A stretch of 64,000 nucleotides of DNA, from positions 62,001 to 126,000 of the forward strand of contig NZ_JAFBDR010000003.1 of NCBI RefSeq assembly GCF_016908325.1, in the 5' to 3' direction. The notes under the pieces were generated by a model that saw only the letters and a program-made list of their open reading frames with translations, was not told the DNA's origin and did not search any database. Made by a program: the position numbers and the translations under genes. This DNA is from Aquibacillus albus (lineage in GTDB: Bacteria; Bacillota; Bacilli; Bacillales; Amphibacillaceae). Of this stretch, positions 38,154 to 46,803 are shown piece by piece. Position 1 is the stretch's first letter. Every line of letters begins with the position of its first letter.

Positions 38154-39419
38154 TTAATTATCCTTCCCCAACTTGGATATCGTCGTTTTAGGGTAATAAA
38201 ATTCAATGATTTCCTTATATGTTTTTCCTTTATCTCCCATAACATAGGCACCCCATTGACTCATCCCTACACCATGGCCATAGCCTCGTCCTTTCATCGT
38301 ATAAGTATTACCTTCAAAATCCAATGAATCGATTAAATAACTTTTAAATACATCTCCACCAATCATCGGACGAATGCGGTTAAGCTTGATACCCTCTGCT
38401 TTCATCTGTTGAAATAAAATGGTTCCATCAAATAACCGCTGTAAAAATTCAATCGTAATTGAACCCTTCACTCTTCGCTGCGAATCAAGCTTTGTTTTCG
38501 ACAATTCAAACTGTGGAATGGATAAAATTTTAATATCACCGGGATAACCATTCCGATTCAACCACCTTTTCATGGAAGCTGTAATCTGTTTATCTTTTTC
38601 TTCGATTTGTTCCCACCAATTAGAGGCATCAAAGTTTATCTTCTCTAATTCTATTTGGGTTTCTTCTAAAGAAAATTCCCATGGATGAATCGGATCATAA
38701 GGATCTTTTTTTATTGGAAAGTAGTTTAAGGGCTTTCCTCCCCATACATGAGCGTTCGTTTCAGTCATCCCACCATTACTAGCAGAATAATAGGCATCAA
38801 TCAGGTTGTCATTATAGGTGATAACCTCACCCTTTGTTTCATTCACTGCTTTAGTCGTTTGTTCACTCCAGGTATAACCTCCATACACCTGATAACTTAT
38901 CGTATCATCTATTACTTTATCCATATGGGAAGCTGCATATGTTCTAGCAGCTAAAGCTTGTGCCTTCAGCGTTTCTAATCCCCAGCTAGGGAAAACTTCA
39001 AATGGAACAACGCCCTTCAGGTAGTCCTCTAAAGGTAATTGATTAACTGGTCGAATATACTCCTTTCCTTCTAATTTCATTTCGATTGCACCTAGATAAG
39101 GACGGTCGTTTACGCGGATGATGTGTTGTTCATCATAGCTTTTTGGAATAAGCATGAAAGATTCCTGGATGGTATAAGTTTCTTCTTTTCCTTTTAAAAC
39201 AAGTTTATCTTTATGTAAAGTTAACGTATAGGTCACGTCTTCTTCAAGCGACATGGTAGGATCGAGTGTAAAATACTTTCCTTCAAGCTCGAACTCGAGG
39301 GTGGATGTTTGACCAACATGATTGACTAATTGAACACGCATCATATCATCTGCACTAACTATTTGTGGAAACACGATAATCGATACATATAAGGATAGTA
39401 ATGTAATTAAATTTTTCAT
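38154..39419 (-). CDS. SpoIID/LytB-domain protein, secreted
   Basis: A 421-residue protein with an N-terminal signal sequence (cleavage probably near SADD, residue 23) and a SpoIID/LytB domain. Motifs include LPLEDYLKGVVPFEVFPSWGLETLKAQALAARTY (in part), YYSASNGGMTE and GRGYGHGVGMSQWGAY. SpoIID is a lytic transglycosylase used in spore engulfment; this protein is longer than typical SpoIID (about 340), so it may be a paralogue. An AAGGAAA site precedes the ATG. It is not related to the sugar genes around it. Confidence 0.88.
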   Translation of the reverse strand: MKNLITLLSLYVSIIVFPQIVSADDMMRVQLVNHVGQTSTLEFELEGKYFTLDPTMSLEEDVTYTLTLHKDKLVLKGKEETYTIQESFMLIPKSYDEQHIIRVNDRPYLGAIEMKLEGKEYIRPVNQLPLEDYLKGVVPFEVFPSWGLETLKAQALAARTYAASHMDKVIDDTISYQVYGGYTWSEQTTKAVNETKGEVITYNDNLIDAYYSASNGGMTETNAHVWGGKPLNYFPIKKDPYDPIHPWEFSLEETQIELEKINFDASNWWEQIEEKDKQITASMKRWLNRNGYPGDIKILSIPQFELSKTKLDSQRRVKGSITIEFLQRLFDGTILFQQMKAEGIKLNRIRPMIGGDVFKSYLIDSLDFEGNTYTMKGRGYGHGVGMSQWGAYVMGDKGKTYKEIIEFYYPKTTISKLGKDN

Positions 39420-39571
39420 ACCTTTATATTTCCTTGACCATGTCTCATTTATTCACTTAGTTATAAAATTGAGGAGAAAAATCGTTAAAAAAGAAGGCTA
39501 TTTCTATAATGCGTAATATAAGATTAATGCGCAATACAGTGAAATTAAAATGAGTGCTGGGATATCGCTTC

Positions 39572-39684
39572 GGCAGAATACTTCGCTTTCCACGGGCACG
39601 GCCTCAGCCTCCTCAGAAGCAAAGAACGCTTCTTGCGGGGTCTTCGGACACGTGCTGTTCCCGCAGGAGTCTGCGTATTCTGCC
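39572..39684 (+). repeat. Structured repeat element A (conserved core, forward)
   Basis: About 113 bp, bounded by a 10-bp perfect inverted repeat (GGCAGAATAC / GTATTCTGCC). The interior carries the blocks CGCTTTCC, CCTCCTC, GCGGGGTCT and CGCAGGAGTCT shared with elements B, C and D. The terminal arms are not related to those of the other copies. Confidence 0.75.
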
Positions 39685-39941
39685 TACGCTAAAAGCGATT
39701 CTTCGATTAATCATATGTGTAAGTACTGGAATTCACATTACGTGGATGTCTTCTCCTCAGGCAAGCACCGACTCCATTACATCTCACATAGGAAATTGGT
39801 TTATCTTTTCGATTACTCTACATGTGCTTCCACCGCTTGATCGTGGAAGTTTCATTAAATAACTAATTTTAATTAAAGAAATGGTATCAAAGCTTCGTTA
39901 CAGCAATTGGATAGGTCTCACTTATTAAAAAACAAATCCAA

Positions 39942-40059
39942 GCTGTGGAAAAATGCGAGACTCCTGTGGGAAAAGCAACAGGTGAAGACCCCGCAGGAAG
40001 CGGTTTTCTTCCGGGGAGGCTGAGGCGTTGCCCACGGAAAGCGAGTGTTTTTCCACAGC
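39942..40059 (-). repeat. Structured repeat element B (reverse orientation)
   Basis: About 118 bp, bounded by a 12-bp perfect inverted repeat (GCTGTGGAAAAA / TTTTTCCACAGC). Core blocks GAGACTCCTG, AGACCCCGCAGG, GAGGCTGAGGCG and GGAAAGCGAG are the reverse complement of those in A. It lies about 260 bp from A, facing it. Confidence 0.75.
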
Positions 40060-40183
40060 GGCGGTTATGCACTCTTTTTTTCGTTAGATTTATGATAAAT
40101 CACCTTTTGTTGCGCATTATGTGTCAACTGTGTATTAAAAAAACAACAATGAATAAGAAAAGAGCCAAAGAACATAAAGAAAA

Positions 40184-40213
40184 AATAGGTTTGCAGCACC
40201 TGCAAACCTATTT
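40184..40213 (-). terminator. Terminator overlapping the deacetylase stop codon
   Basis: ATAGGTTTGCA...TGCAAACCTAT with flanking A- and T-runs. The TAG stop of the deacetylase gene lies within the stem. Confidence 0.8.
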
Positions 40214-40849
40214 TTCTTTCACTGATAGATTAGTTGGTAGATTCAATAATTCAGTTAGTGTAACGAACTGATACCCTTGATCATCGAGCTCAGCAACTAA
40301 CTTTCTTAGTGCTTCAATCGTTTGTGACCGATCACCAAATCCATCATGAAACAAAAGGATACTTCCATTGCTTACATTTTCAAGAGACTTCGAATAAATA
40401 TGCTCGACTCCAGGCTGCTCCCAATCCTGTGCATCCATATTGACCGCACCAGCTACACTATACCCAAAACGCTCGACAATGGATTGGACCTGTTCATTAT
40501 AATCAAGATACGGTGGACGAAACGTTAACGGTTTGTTACCGGTCATTTCCCGAATTAATCGATCGGTACGGTCAATTTCACTATAGCAGTCGTTATCACT
40601 TAATTCGGTTAATTTTGGATGTGTATATGTATGGTTTCCAACTTCATGCCCATGCTCAACAACTGCTTCAAATATTTCTGGATGTTTTTCCATTTGTTCT
40701 CCAATCATGTAGAAGGTTACATTTCCTGAAACCTCCTGGAATATTTCTAACACTTGTGGTGTGTAAACTGGATTAGGTCCGTCATCAAATGTAATAGCCA
40801 CAGTTTTACAATCTGTTTCAATATTATTAATAATACCTCTTCTATTCAT
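40208..40849 (-). CDS. Polysaccharide deacetylase, CE4 (NodB) family
   Basis: A 213-residue NodB-fold deacetylase with TFDDGPN (catalytic and metal Asp22/Asp23), metal His73 and His77 in GNHTYTHPKL, the RPPY motif and LLFHDG near the end. There is no signal peptide or membrane anchor, unusual for peptidoglycan deacetylases, so an imported acetylated oligosaccharide (for example acetyl-xylan fragments) is a possible substrate, as is unrelated wall or chitin work. An AAAGGGG site precedes the ATG. It follows the aldo/keto reductase by 45 bp. Confidence 0.9.
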   Translation of the reverse strand: MNRRGIINNIETDCKTVAITFDDGPNPVYTPQVLEIFQEVSGNVTFYMIGEQMEKHPEIFEAVVEHGHEVGNHTYTHPKLTELSDNDCYSEIDRTDRLIREMTGNKPLTFRPPYLDYNEQVQSIVERFGYSVAGAVNMDAQDWEQPGVEHIYSKSLENVSNGSILLFHDGFGDRSQTIEALRKLVAELDDQGYQFVTLTELLNLPTNLSVKEK

Positions 40850-40894
40850 TAAGCTAAACCCCTTTCGTTAATGTAATGTCATACGCTTCTCCTG

Positions 40895-41824
40895 TTATTT
40901 ACGAAGATCCAGCCATCGAATCTGTTCATCACTTAGTTCAATATCTAAAGCCTTTAAGCTCGAGTGTAACTCACTTATGCGTTGCGGCCCAATCAATGCA
41001 CATGTAGGAAATGGCTGATTTAATACATACGCTAATGCGATTTGGTTAGTATCCACACCTTTTTCTTGTGCAAGCATTTCCGCCCGATGGTATCTCTCCC
41101 AGTTTTCATCACTGTAGTAAACTCGAACCATATCCTTATTTACAGGTTTGTCCTGCGAGAACCTTCCTGTAAAAAATCCACCTGCTTGTGAAGACCAGGA
41201 TAATAAAGGCATCTGATTGCTTATATGCCAGTTAAGGCTCTGCTCATCAACCGAGATGCATCCTGGCCACATTGGTTCATTTGGTTTTGCAAGACTTAAA
41301 TTGGGACTATTCACGGTAAAGCCAACCAAACCATTATCCTGGGCGTATTTGTTAGCTTCATCAATTCGTTCATTCGTCCAATTAGATACACCTAAAGCGC
41401 AAATACGTCCTGCTTTATAATGTTCATTTAGTGATTCTATAATAACTCCAACTGGAACATCTGGGTTATCACGATGGAGCATATAAATATCAATGTAATC
41501 TGTTTGTAACCGCGATAAACTTTCTTCTAAATCTTCAGAAATAGCTTCTGGAGTCACACGAGGACCGTTCTCATCGGGATGTGCTCCCTTATCAATAATA
41601 ATCATATCTTCCCTTTTCCCAGTCTCTTGTAACCATAGACCAATTGCTTTTTCGCTTTCACCTCTGTTATAAACGTGTGCTGTATCGACTGTATTTCCAC
41701 CACATTCAAAAAAAACACCTAACATTTCAGTAACATAGTCCATCCTTGATGGTGAAAATGACATCGTTCCTAAAATCACCTGTGAAATTGATTTTTCTAG
41801 ACCATGAATCGGAATATATTTCAT
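40895..41824 (-). CDS. Aldo/keto reductase
   Basis: A 309-residue NADPH-type aldo/keto reductase. The tetrad is visible: Asp in NTVDTAHVY, Tyr in the same segment, Lys in IIDKGAH, His in IYMLHRDNP. The C-terminal part LIGPQRISELHSSLKAL fits the family's cofactor site. A GGAGG site precedes the ATG and lies within what remains of a dehydratase gene. It could interconvert an aldose with an alditol or lactone; the neighbouring sugar-acid genes suggest such a role but do not prove it. Confidence 0.9.
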   Translation of the reverse strand: MKYIPIHGLEKSISQVILGTMSFSPSRMDYVTEMLGVFFECGGNTVDTAHVYNRGESEKAIGLWLQETGKREDMIIIDKGAHPDENGPRVTPEAISEDLEESLSRLQTDYIDIYMLHRDNPDVPVGVIIESLNEHYKAGRICALGVSNWTNERIDEANKYAQDNGLVGFTVNSPNLSLAKPNEPMWPGCISVDEQSLNWHISNQMPLLSWSSQAGGFFTGRFSQDKPVNKDMVRVYYSDENWERYHRAEMLAQEKGVDTNQIALAYVLNQPFPTCALIGPQRISELHSSLKALDIELSDEQIRWLDLRK

Positions 41825-41827
41825 CTA

Positions 41828-41999
41828 CCAAACCTCCATTTTATATAAATAACAATCCAGATGTCCGCCAACACCGTTTTTAAAACCCCACCCGGGTCCT
41901 TTATATTGGCTATTGGAACACTTTGATTCACTTCCTGAGACAATTTCAATGGATGAGTTTCACATCCTGATCCAACCAAAACCTCACCGTAAACATCGG
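41828..41999 (-). pseudogene. Remnant of a UxaA/GarD-type dehydratase large subunit
   Basis: Between the small-subunit gene and the aldo/keto reductase one minus-strand frame reads NPDVYGEVLVGSGCETHPLK and continues to about LADIW without a start. NPxVYGxLVVGxGCE is characteristic of the catalytic C-terminal domain of altronate/galactarate dehydratases. The frame differs from that of the small subunit and most of the expected 380 residues are missing, so a deletion has removed the large-subunit gene. Confidence 0.65.
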
Positions 42000-42001
42000 G
42001 A

Positions 42002-42295
42002 TTAGCTTACCCTTCCACGAGTGCCCTCAAAATTTTGACCATGAACATGCTCTCCTTGTTTAATAGGACGAGTAGCGGTTCCAATAATTTCACCATATTT
42101 TATAATTGGATCTCCTTGATTCATGTACCTTACTGCAAATTTATCACCAAATTCAATTGAATCTATCATTTTAATTGTTTTTTTGATAGATTTATAGGCT
42201 ATGTTAACATCAGCACCACTTGGAATGTTATCTAAGGCAACAGCTACACTATCCAACTCACCTAACAATACATATTTATATTCCTTTTCCTGCAT
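42002..42295 (-). CDS. UxaA-type dehydratase small subunit (SAF domain), orphan
   Basis: A 97-residue SAF-domain protein like the N-terminal part of altronate/galactarate dehydratases (GDKFAVRYMNQGDPIIKYGEIIGTA, then GEHVHGQNFEGTRGR at the end). In two-gene systems it partners a catalytic large subunit, which here survives only as a fragment directly downstream. It may be non-functional, or may pair with a large subunit encoded elsewhere. A GGTGGGGGA site precedes the ATG. Confidence 0.85.
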   Translation of the reverse strand: MQEKEYKYVLLGELDSVAVALDNIPSGADVNIAYKSIKKTIKMIDSIEFGDKFAVRYMNQGDPIIKYGEIIGTATRPIKQGEHVHGQNFEGTRGRVS

Positions 42296-42380
42296 ATTCC
42301 AACATCCCCCACCACATTGTATTCGCTTACATACACTTGTTTTAAATACTTCACTTTTATCGGAACTACCATTTATTGCT

Positions 42381-42450
42381 TAAAGTGCGTGTTCAAAAAA
42401 CGGTGAGATTCACCGTTTATAAATTTGACCACTTTTTGAACAACCTCTAA
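42381..42450. repeat. GTGTTCAAA...TTTGAACAACCTC repeat, copy 2
   Basis: The ends TAAAGTGCGTGTTCAAAA and TTTTTGAACAACCTCT flank an inner palindrome AAACGGTGAGATTCACCGTTT. The family is also present at 28820-28885, 45952-46087 and 46698-46803. It lies in the 336-bp gap between the orphan dehydratase subunit and the aldehyde dehydrogenase gene, which otherwise contains only a terminator. Confidence 0.7.
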
Positions 42451-42508
42451 AATAAATTTATTCACATTCTGTAATTTTCATTCAACATTTGTGGGAACCA
42501 TTAGAAAA

Positions 42509-42549
42509 ATCAGCATGATTAATATATAGTAGCAATTAATCATGCTGAT
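42509..42549 (-). terminator. Terminator of the IclR/dehydratase/dehydrogenase operon
   Basis: ATCAGCATGATTAAT pairs perfectly (15 bp) with ATTAATCATGCTGAT; the minus strand continues TTTTTC. It lies about 85 bp past the aldehyde dehydrogenase stop codon. Confidence 0.85.
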
Positions 42550-42631
42550 CATAGATACTAAGATTAATTTTTCAAAGTGTGTAGTTAAGGGGTCTGACCC
42601 TTTGCTTTGGGACAGCCTCAATACTAGTTTC

Positions 42632-44098
42632 TTAACCCTTCACAAATACTGTTTTTACTGTAGTAAAGAACTCTTTTGCGGCCTCACCCTGTTCACGTGA
42701 ATGAGAGCTTGATGCTTTCATCCCTCCAAATGGTGCTTGAAGTTCTACTCCAGCTGTCTCTGAGTTAATTCGAACAAGTCCAGCCTCAATATCATCGATA
42801 AATGATAAGATACTATCAATATTTTTAGAGAAAATGGACGCACTTAAACCATACTCTACATCGTTCGCAAGGTCAATTGCTTCTTCAACCGTGTCAACCT
42901 TCATTAAAGCTAAAACTGGACCAAAAATTTCTTCTTGTGCAATCGTCATCGATGATGTTACACCTTCAAAAATAGTAGGATTTACGAAATATCCATTTCT
43001 TAACCCATCTGATTGTGGTTCATCTCCACCATAGATAAGTTGTGCACCTTCTTCAATACCTATTTGGACGTATTTACGTACTGTATTATACTGTCCTTCG
43101 CTAGCACAAGGTCCCATCCATGTATCAGAGTCAAGTCCATTTCCAACTTTTATTTCTGCTACTTTCTGTAACAGTCTTTCTTTAAACGTGTCATAGATAC
43201 TGCTTTGTACAATGACACGACTACTGCACGTACACTTTTGTCCAGTTGATTTTAAACCTCCGCTAATGGCAGCATCTACCGCCAGGTCAATATCACAATC
43301 TTCCGCAACGATGATTGGATTTTTTCCGCCCATTTCTAGTTGGTACTTGCCACCTCGTGCAGCTACAGAGCTTCCGATGTTTTTACCAACTTGGTTAGAA
43401 CCAGTAAAAGTAACCGCATTTACGTCAGAGTGATCAGCAAGACCTTGACCTATAACGGAACCTTTACCAGTTACTAGATTGATGACACCCTCAGGAACTC
43501 CTGCCTTTTCAAAGCATTCTACAACCTTAGCTGCTGTCACTGCTGCTTCTGTAGCAGGCTTAAATACAACGGTATTACCATAAATTAATGCAGGAGCCAT
43601 TTTCCAAATCGGAATTGCTACTGGAAAATTCCAAGGAGTAATGACGCCAACGACACCTAATGGTACCCGCTTACTAAACATAAGAGCTGAGCTATCAGTC
43701 GATGGAATGACATCGCCAACCTTACGCATTCCCTCTCCAGCATAATAACGTAAAATGGCAACTCCTCTAGCTGTCTCTCCTTTTGCTTCAGGAAGTGTTT
43801 TTCCCATTTCATTGGTCATCGTTTCTGCAATCTCATCTAAGTTATTTTCTAAAATGTTTGCAACACTAAACAAAATGTTTCCTCTTTCAGCACCAGAAAG
43901 CTTTTTCCATGACTTTTCCGCTTGCTTTGCAGCCTGGATTGCTTCCTCCAAATCCTCTCGAGTAGAATTTTGAACATTTCCGACAACTTCATGCTTATTA
44001 GCTGGATTATAGCTAGCAATTGTTTCATTTGATGTAGATTCTTTCCACACTCCATTTACATAGTTCATATACGTCTTTGCTGCTACATTTGTAGACAT
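42632..44098 (-). CDS. 2-oxoglutarate semialdehyde dehydrogenase (aldehyde dehydrogenase family)
   Basis: A 488-residue NAD(P) aldehyde dehydrogenase. Asn157 in TPWNFPV, Glu255 in LEMGGKNP and the catalytic Cys289 in GQKCTCSSR are present. The closest type is the 2-oxoglutarate semialdehyde dehydrogenase of sugar-acid pathways (YcbD-like). The preceding gene, 35 bp upstream, makes that semialdehyde, which supports the assignment. The product 2-oxoglutarate enters the TCA cycle. An AAGGAGG site precedes the ATG. Succinate semialdehyde or another aldehyde remains possible from sequence alone. Confidence 0.88.
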   Translation of the reverse strand: MSTNVAAKTYMNYVNGVWKESTSNETIASYNPANKHEVVGNVQNSTREDLEEAIQAAKQAEKSWKKLSGAERGNILFSVANILENNLDEIAETMTNEMGKTLPEAKGETARGVAILRYYAGEGMRKVGDVIPSTDSSALMFSKRVPLGVVGVITPWNFPVAIPIWKMAPALIYGNTVVFKPATEAAVTAAKVVECFEKAGVPEGVINLVTGKGSVIGQGLADHSDVNAVTFTGSNQVGKNIGSSVAARGGKYQLEMGGKNPIIVAEDCDIDLAVDAAISGGLKSTGQKCTCSSRVIVQSSIYDTFKERLLQKVAEIKVGNGLDSDTWMGPCASEGQYNTVRKYVQIGIEEGAQLIYGGDEPQSDGLRNGYFVNPTIFEGVTSSMTIAQEEIFGPVLALMKVDTVEEAIDLANDVEYGLSASIFSKNIDSILSFIDDIEAGLVRINSETAGVELQAPFGGMKASSSHSREQGEAAKEFFTTVKTVFVKG

Positions 44099-44133
44099 AA
44101 TTATCCTCCTTAAAATTAATTTATTTCATAGTT

Positions 44134-45018
44134 TCATTGATGAATAGCACTTAGTTGCTTAACCGGATTAGAAAGTACACCTATTCCTGGTATTTCAATT
44201 TCCACTTTATCTCCATCCTGTAGCGTAAAATCGTCATCCGGAATAACACAAGTTCCTGTTAATAATACAGTTCCATCAAAAACTTCATTATCCTGCATTA
44301 AATAAGAAACTAATTCGTCATAAGATCTTTTTAATAATGACGTACTTGCATGATCATCAAAAACCTTTTTCCCATCCCTAAAAATACGACAAGTGATTGT
44401 AAAATCGTAAGGATCCTGTACTGTTTCCGCCAAGCGAATCGCTGGACCTATCGAACAAGAATGCTTCCATATTTTAGCCTGAGGCAAATAAAGTGGGTTT
44501 TCTCCTTCAATGTCACGGCTACTTAAATCATTCCCTATTGTATAACCAACAATTTTTCCAGTTTTACTAAGTACTAACCCCAATTCAGGCTCTGGAATTT
44601 GCCAATCAGAGTCACTTCTAATATAAAGAGAGGTATTTGGTCCAATTGTTCTTCTTTCAGTAGACTTCAAGAATATCTCAGGTCTTTTAGCATCGTAAAC
44701 TTTGTCGTAATAAGATCCAGTGGTTACTTTAGCTTCTACATTACGAGCATCCCTGCTTTTCGAATACGTAACACCGGAGGCCCATACTTCATAAGAACTA
44801 ACAGGAACTAATAAAGATAAATCCTGGACTTTTTCCTGTATCGGCAAACTATCTTCTATTGCTTGTTCTACCAATTTTAAACAGGTTTGATTCGTTTCTT
44901 CAGCCTTTTCTAACAAGTCCAAAAAATCAGTGTACGGCAGATTATAAACCCTCTCACCTTCTGTAAGTGCTGCTAACTGCTTCTGATTAGCTCCCGTTTG
45001 ATAACAAATAATTTTCAT
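44134..45018 (-). CDS. 2-keto-3-deoxy-D-pentonate (xylonate/arabinonate) dehydratase, FAH family
   Basis: A 294-residue fumarylacetoacetate hydrolase-fold protein. The metal site is Glu143/Glu145 in PEPELGLVL and Asp164 in NDLSSRDIEG, with Lys182 in AKIWKHS. This matches the 2-keto-3-deoxy-pentonate dehydratases that give 2-oxoglutarate semialdehyde. It sits between the IclR regulator and the semialdehyde dehydrogenase on one operon. Together with the YjhG-type dehydratase it provides the lower Weimberg route. An AGAGGGATGG site precedes the ATG. Confidence 0.87.
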   Translation of the reverse strand: MKIICYQTGANQKQLAALTEGERVYNLPYTDFLDLLEKAEETNQTCLKLVEQAIEDSLPIQEKVQDLSLLVPVSSYEVWASGVTYSKSRDARNVEAKVTTGSYYDKVYDAKRPEIFLKSTERRTIGPNTSLYIRSDSDWQIPEPELGLVLSKTGKIVGYTIGNDLSSRDIEGENPLYLPQAKIWKHSCSIGPAIRLAETVQDPYDFTITCRIFRDGKKVFDDHASTSLLKRSYDELVSYLMQDNEVFDGTVLLTGTCVIPDDDFTLQDGDKVEIEIPGIGVLSNPVKQLSAIHQ

Positions 45019-45085
45019 GTAACCATCCCTCTTTCGTTTTATATTATAAAATTAAGTTTTGGTATATTAACAAAAGTATATCAGC

Positions 45086-45856
45086 TTAACCTGATAAAGA
45101 TGACTTTTGATAACCTAGTTGATGGGAAATTTCAAGTGCCGTTTCTTTTAGTTTTTTCATAATTAACTCTCTCATTTCTGGGGTAAGTTTAAAGACAGTA
45201 GTCGAAACACTAATCGCTGCGATAACAGTTCCTGTGTGATTAAAAAGTGGCACTGCAAAACAACATACACCGGGTTCATTTTCTTCGTTATCAACAGCCA
45301 GCCCGGAATTGACAACTATTCTTAATTCCTCTAGATATGCTTGTTTGGAAGTAATCGTATTATTTGTTTGTTTATAAAAATCATAGTTTTCTAGCAAATG
45401 TTCAATTTCTTTGTCTGATTTAAAAGCTACTAAAACTTTACCAACTGCACTTGAGTGAATAGGTACTCTTCTTCCAACCCTAGAAAATACAATGGTTGAA
45501 GATCCTTCAACTTTATCAATGTACACGCCAGATTTACCTTCTAGAACAACTAAGTGCGCAGTTTGAGCAGTTGTGGCTGACAAGTTCACCAAATACTCCC
45601 TAGACAGTGTTCGAATATCCATACTATTTAGAACAAATTGACCACGTTCGAGAAGCTTTAATCCTAGGCTGTATTTTCCACTATCCGAATTTTGTTTAAT
45701 GTAATCGTGTTGTTTTAAAGTTTTTAATAACGAGTGTGCGGTACTCTTATTCAAGTTCAACTTACTGCTTATTTCTGAAATTTTTAATTCTTTGTTTTGT
45801 TCATCGAATAATTCCAATATTTTTAACGCTCTGTCTAATGATTGTATAATTGGCAT
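45086..45856 (-). CDS. IclR-family regulator of the oxidative pentose operon
   Basis: A 256-residue regulator with an N-terminal winged helix-turn-helix (about 5-60, KISEISSKLNLNKSTAHSLLKTL) and a C-terminal IclR effector domain (about 75-250, including RVGRRVPIHSSAVGKVLVAF and GVCCFAVPLFNHTG). Members bind sugar-acid or aromatic-acid ligands. It is first in the operon with the dehydratase and dehydrogenase, so it probably responds to xylonate or 2-keto-3-deoxyxylonate. An AAAGGGG site precedes the ATG. Confidence 0.92.
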   Translation of the reverse strand: MPIIQSLDRALKILELFDEQNKELKISEISSKLNLNKSTAHSLLKTLKQHDYIKQNSDSGKYSLGLKLLERGQFVLNSMDIRTLSREYLVNLSATTAQTAHLVVLEGKSGVYIDKVEGSSTIVFSRVGRRVPIHSSAVGKVLVAFKSDKEIEHLLENYDFYKQTNNTITSKQAYLEELRIVVNSGLAVDNEENEPGVCCFAVPLFNHTGTVIAAISVSTTVFKLTPEMRELIMKKLKETALEISHQLGYQKSSLSG

Positions 45857-45951
45857 GCAACTTTACCCCTTTAATTCACCCAAAAATGTAAGCCTATACA
45901 TAACATTATATTACACTATATAAAACAGAGTTTCAAATATTCAAACACTTT

Positions 45952-46087
45952 TATATAGAGATTGTTAAAAAAAGTGACCAAATGATCAACGGTAAATGTC
46001 ACTTTTTGCTTGTTTTTCCGATCCTCTAAACTACGCCGCACCTTCTTGTTTCTGATTCTCCGGCTTCTTAAACACGCACATATAGTA
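45952..46087. repeat. AGGTTGT...ACACGCAC repeat, copy 3
   Basis: This copy begins AGAGATTGTTAAAAAAAGTG and ends AAACACGCACATATA. Inside, AAAAAGTGAC...GTCACTTTTT (45969-46007) is a perfect 10-bp stem, followed by GC-richer sequence. It occupies most of the gap between the IclR and guanine deaminase genes. Confidence 0.6.
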
Positions 46088-46169
46088 GAAAATTCACTAA
46101 TATGATATGGTAAACATATACATACTATTTTCACTGGTTGAAACCATTACTATAGGAGGAGCTCTGTAT

Positions 46170-46643
46170 ATGCTAAATCACGAACACTTTCTAAATAAAG
46201 CCGTACAGCTTGCAGTAAAAAATGTCGAGAATAACGGAGGACCCTTTGCAGCCATCATCGTTGATAAAAAAGGAGAGATTGTTGGAAAAGGACAGAATAG
46301 AGTAACAGATACCAATGACCCAACGGCTCATGCAGAGGTACAGGCTATTCGAGATGCCTGTCAAAATCTACATTCTTTTCAATTAACTGATTGTGTACTT
46401 TATACAAGCTGTGAACCATGTCCCATGTGCTTAGGCGCAATTTATTGGGCTAGATTGGAAAAAATATACTTCGCAGCTGATCAAAAGCTAGCAGCAGCAG
46501 GTGGATTTGATGATGCTTTCATTTATGAAGAAATTAATAAGAAACATAATGAAAGATCAATCCCTTTTTATTCCATTTCACTGAAGGATAAAAACCTTCC
46601 ATTTGAAAAATGGGCAGAACTAGAATCAAAAATTGAATACTAA
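46170..46643 (+). CDS. guaD: Guanine deaminase
   Basis: A 157-residue zinc-dependent deaminase closely matching B. subtilis GuaD, which converts guanine to xanthine. Zinc ligands are His54 in THAHAE-type TAHAEV with catalytic Glu56, and Cys81/Cys84 in SCEPCPMCLGAIYWA. The C-terminal GGFDDAFIYEEI is GuaD-like. AGGAGGAG precedes the ATG at 46170; an in-frame ATG 21 codons earlier has no such site. It is a lone plus-strand gene with no visible guanine riboswitch and no link to the sugar genes. Confidence 0.93.
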   Translation: MLNHEHFLNKAVQLAVKNVENNGGPFAAIIVDKKGEIVGKGQNRVTDTNDPTAHAEVQAIRDACQNLHSFQLTDCVLYTSCEPCPMCLGAIYWARLEKIYFAADQKLAAAGGFDDAFIYEEINKKHNERSIPFYSISLKDKNLPFEKWAELESKIEY

Positions 46644-46667
46644 AATGTAACAAACGTCCTACTTTAC

Positions 46668-46689
46668 GCGCCTACTATTTAGCAGGCGC
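46668..46689 (+). terminator. Hairpin after guaD
   Basis: GCGCCT...AGGCGC stem followed by CATTATTTT. The T-run is modest but the position, 25 bp past the stop codon, fits a terminator. Confidence 0.65.
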
Positions 46690-46697
46690 CATTATTT

Positions 46698-46803
46698 TAA
46701 AGAGGTTGTAAAAATTTCACCAAATGATAAACGGCGCATCTCTTCGTTGGCTCGTTCTCCCGTCCCTCGGAAGCTTTGCCACCCAACCTGACACGCACTA
46801 TAA
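46698..46803. repeat. AGGTTGT...ACACGCACTATA repeat, copy 4
   Basis: The ends AGAGGTTGTAAAAA and GACACGCACTATA correspond to copy 3, as does the inner CACCAAATGATAAACGG. Its right end supplies the stop codon of the DUF2264 gene. Confidence 0.6.

Larger units (their letters stand above)
39525..40119. repeat. Region bounded by inverted TAATGCGCAA and holding two inverted hairpin elements
   Basis: TAATGCGCAA (39525-39534) and TTGCGCATTA (40110-40119) enclose hairpin elements A and B. There is no supportable gene between the SpoIID-like and deacetylase genes; the open frames that cross here fall on the structured repeats. Between A and B the sequence looks unconstrained. Confidence 0.5.

Noticed and set aside
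39550-39862. Two overlapping plus-strand open frames of about 100 codons after the SpoIID-like gene
   Set aside because: They run through structured repeat element A and its stems, have no ribosome binding site and resemble no protein. Their openness follows from the GC-rich repeat.
45860-46169. Guanine riboswitch upstream of guaD
   Set aside because: The conserved TATAAT..TATGG and GTTTCTAC core was not found; the segment is mostly a dispersed repeat with its own hairpin.
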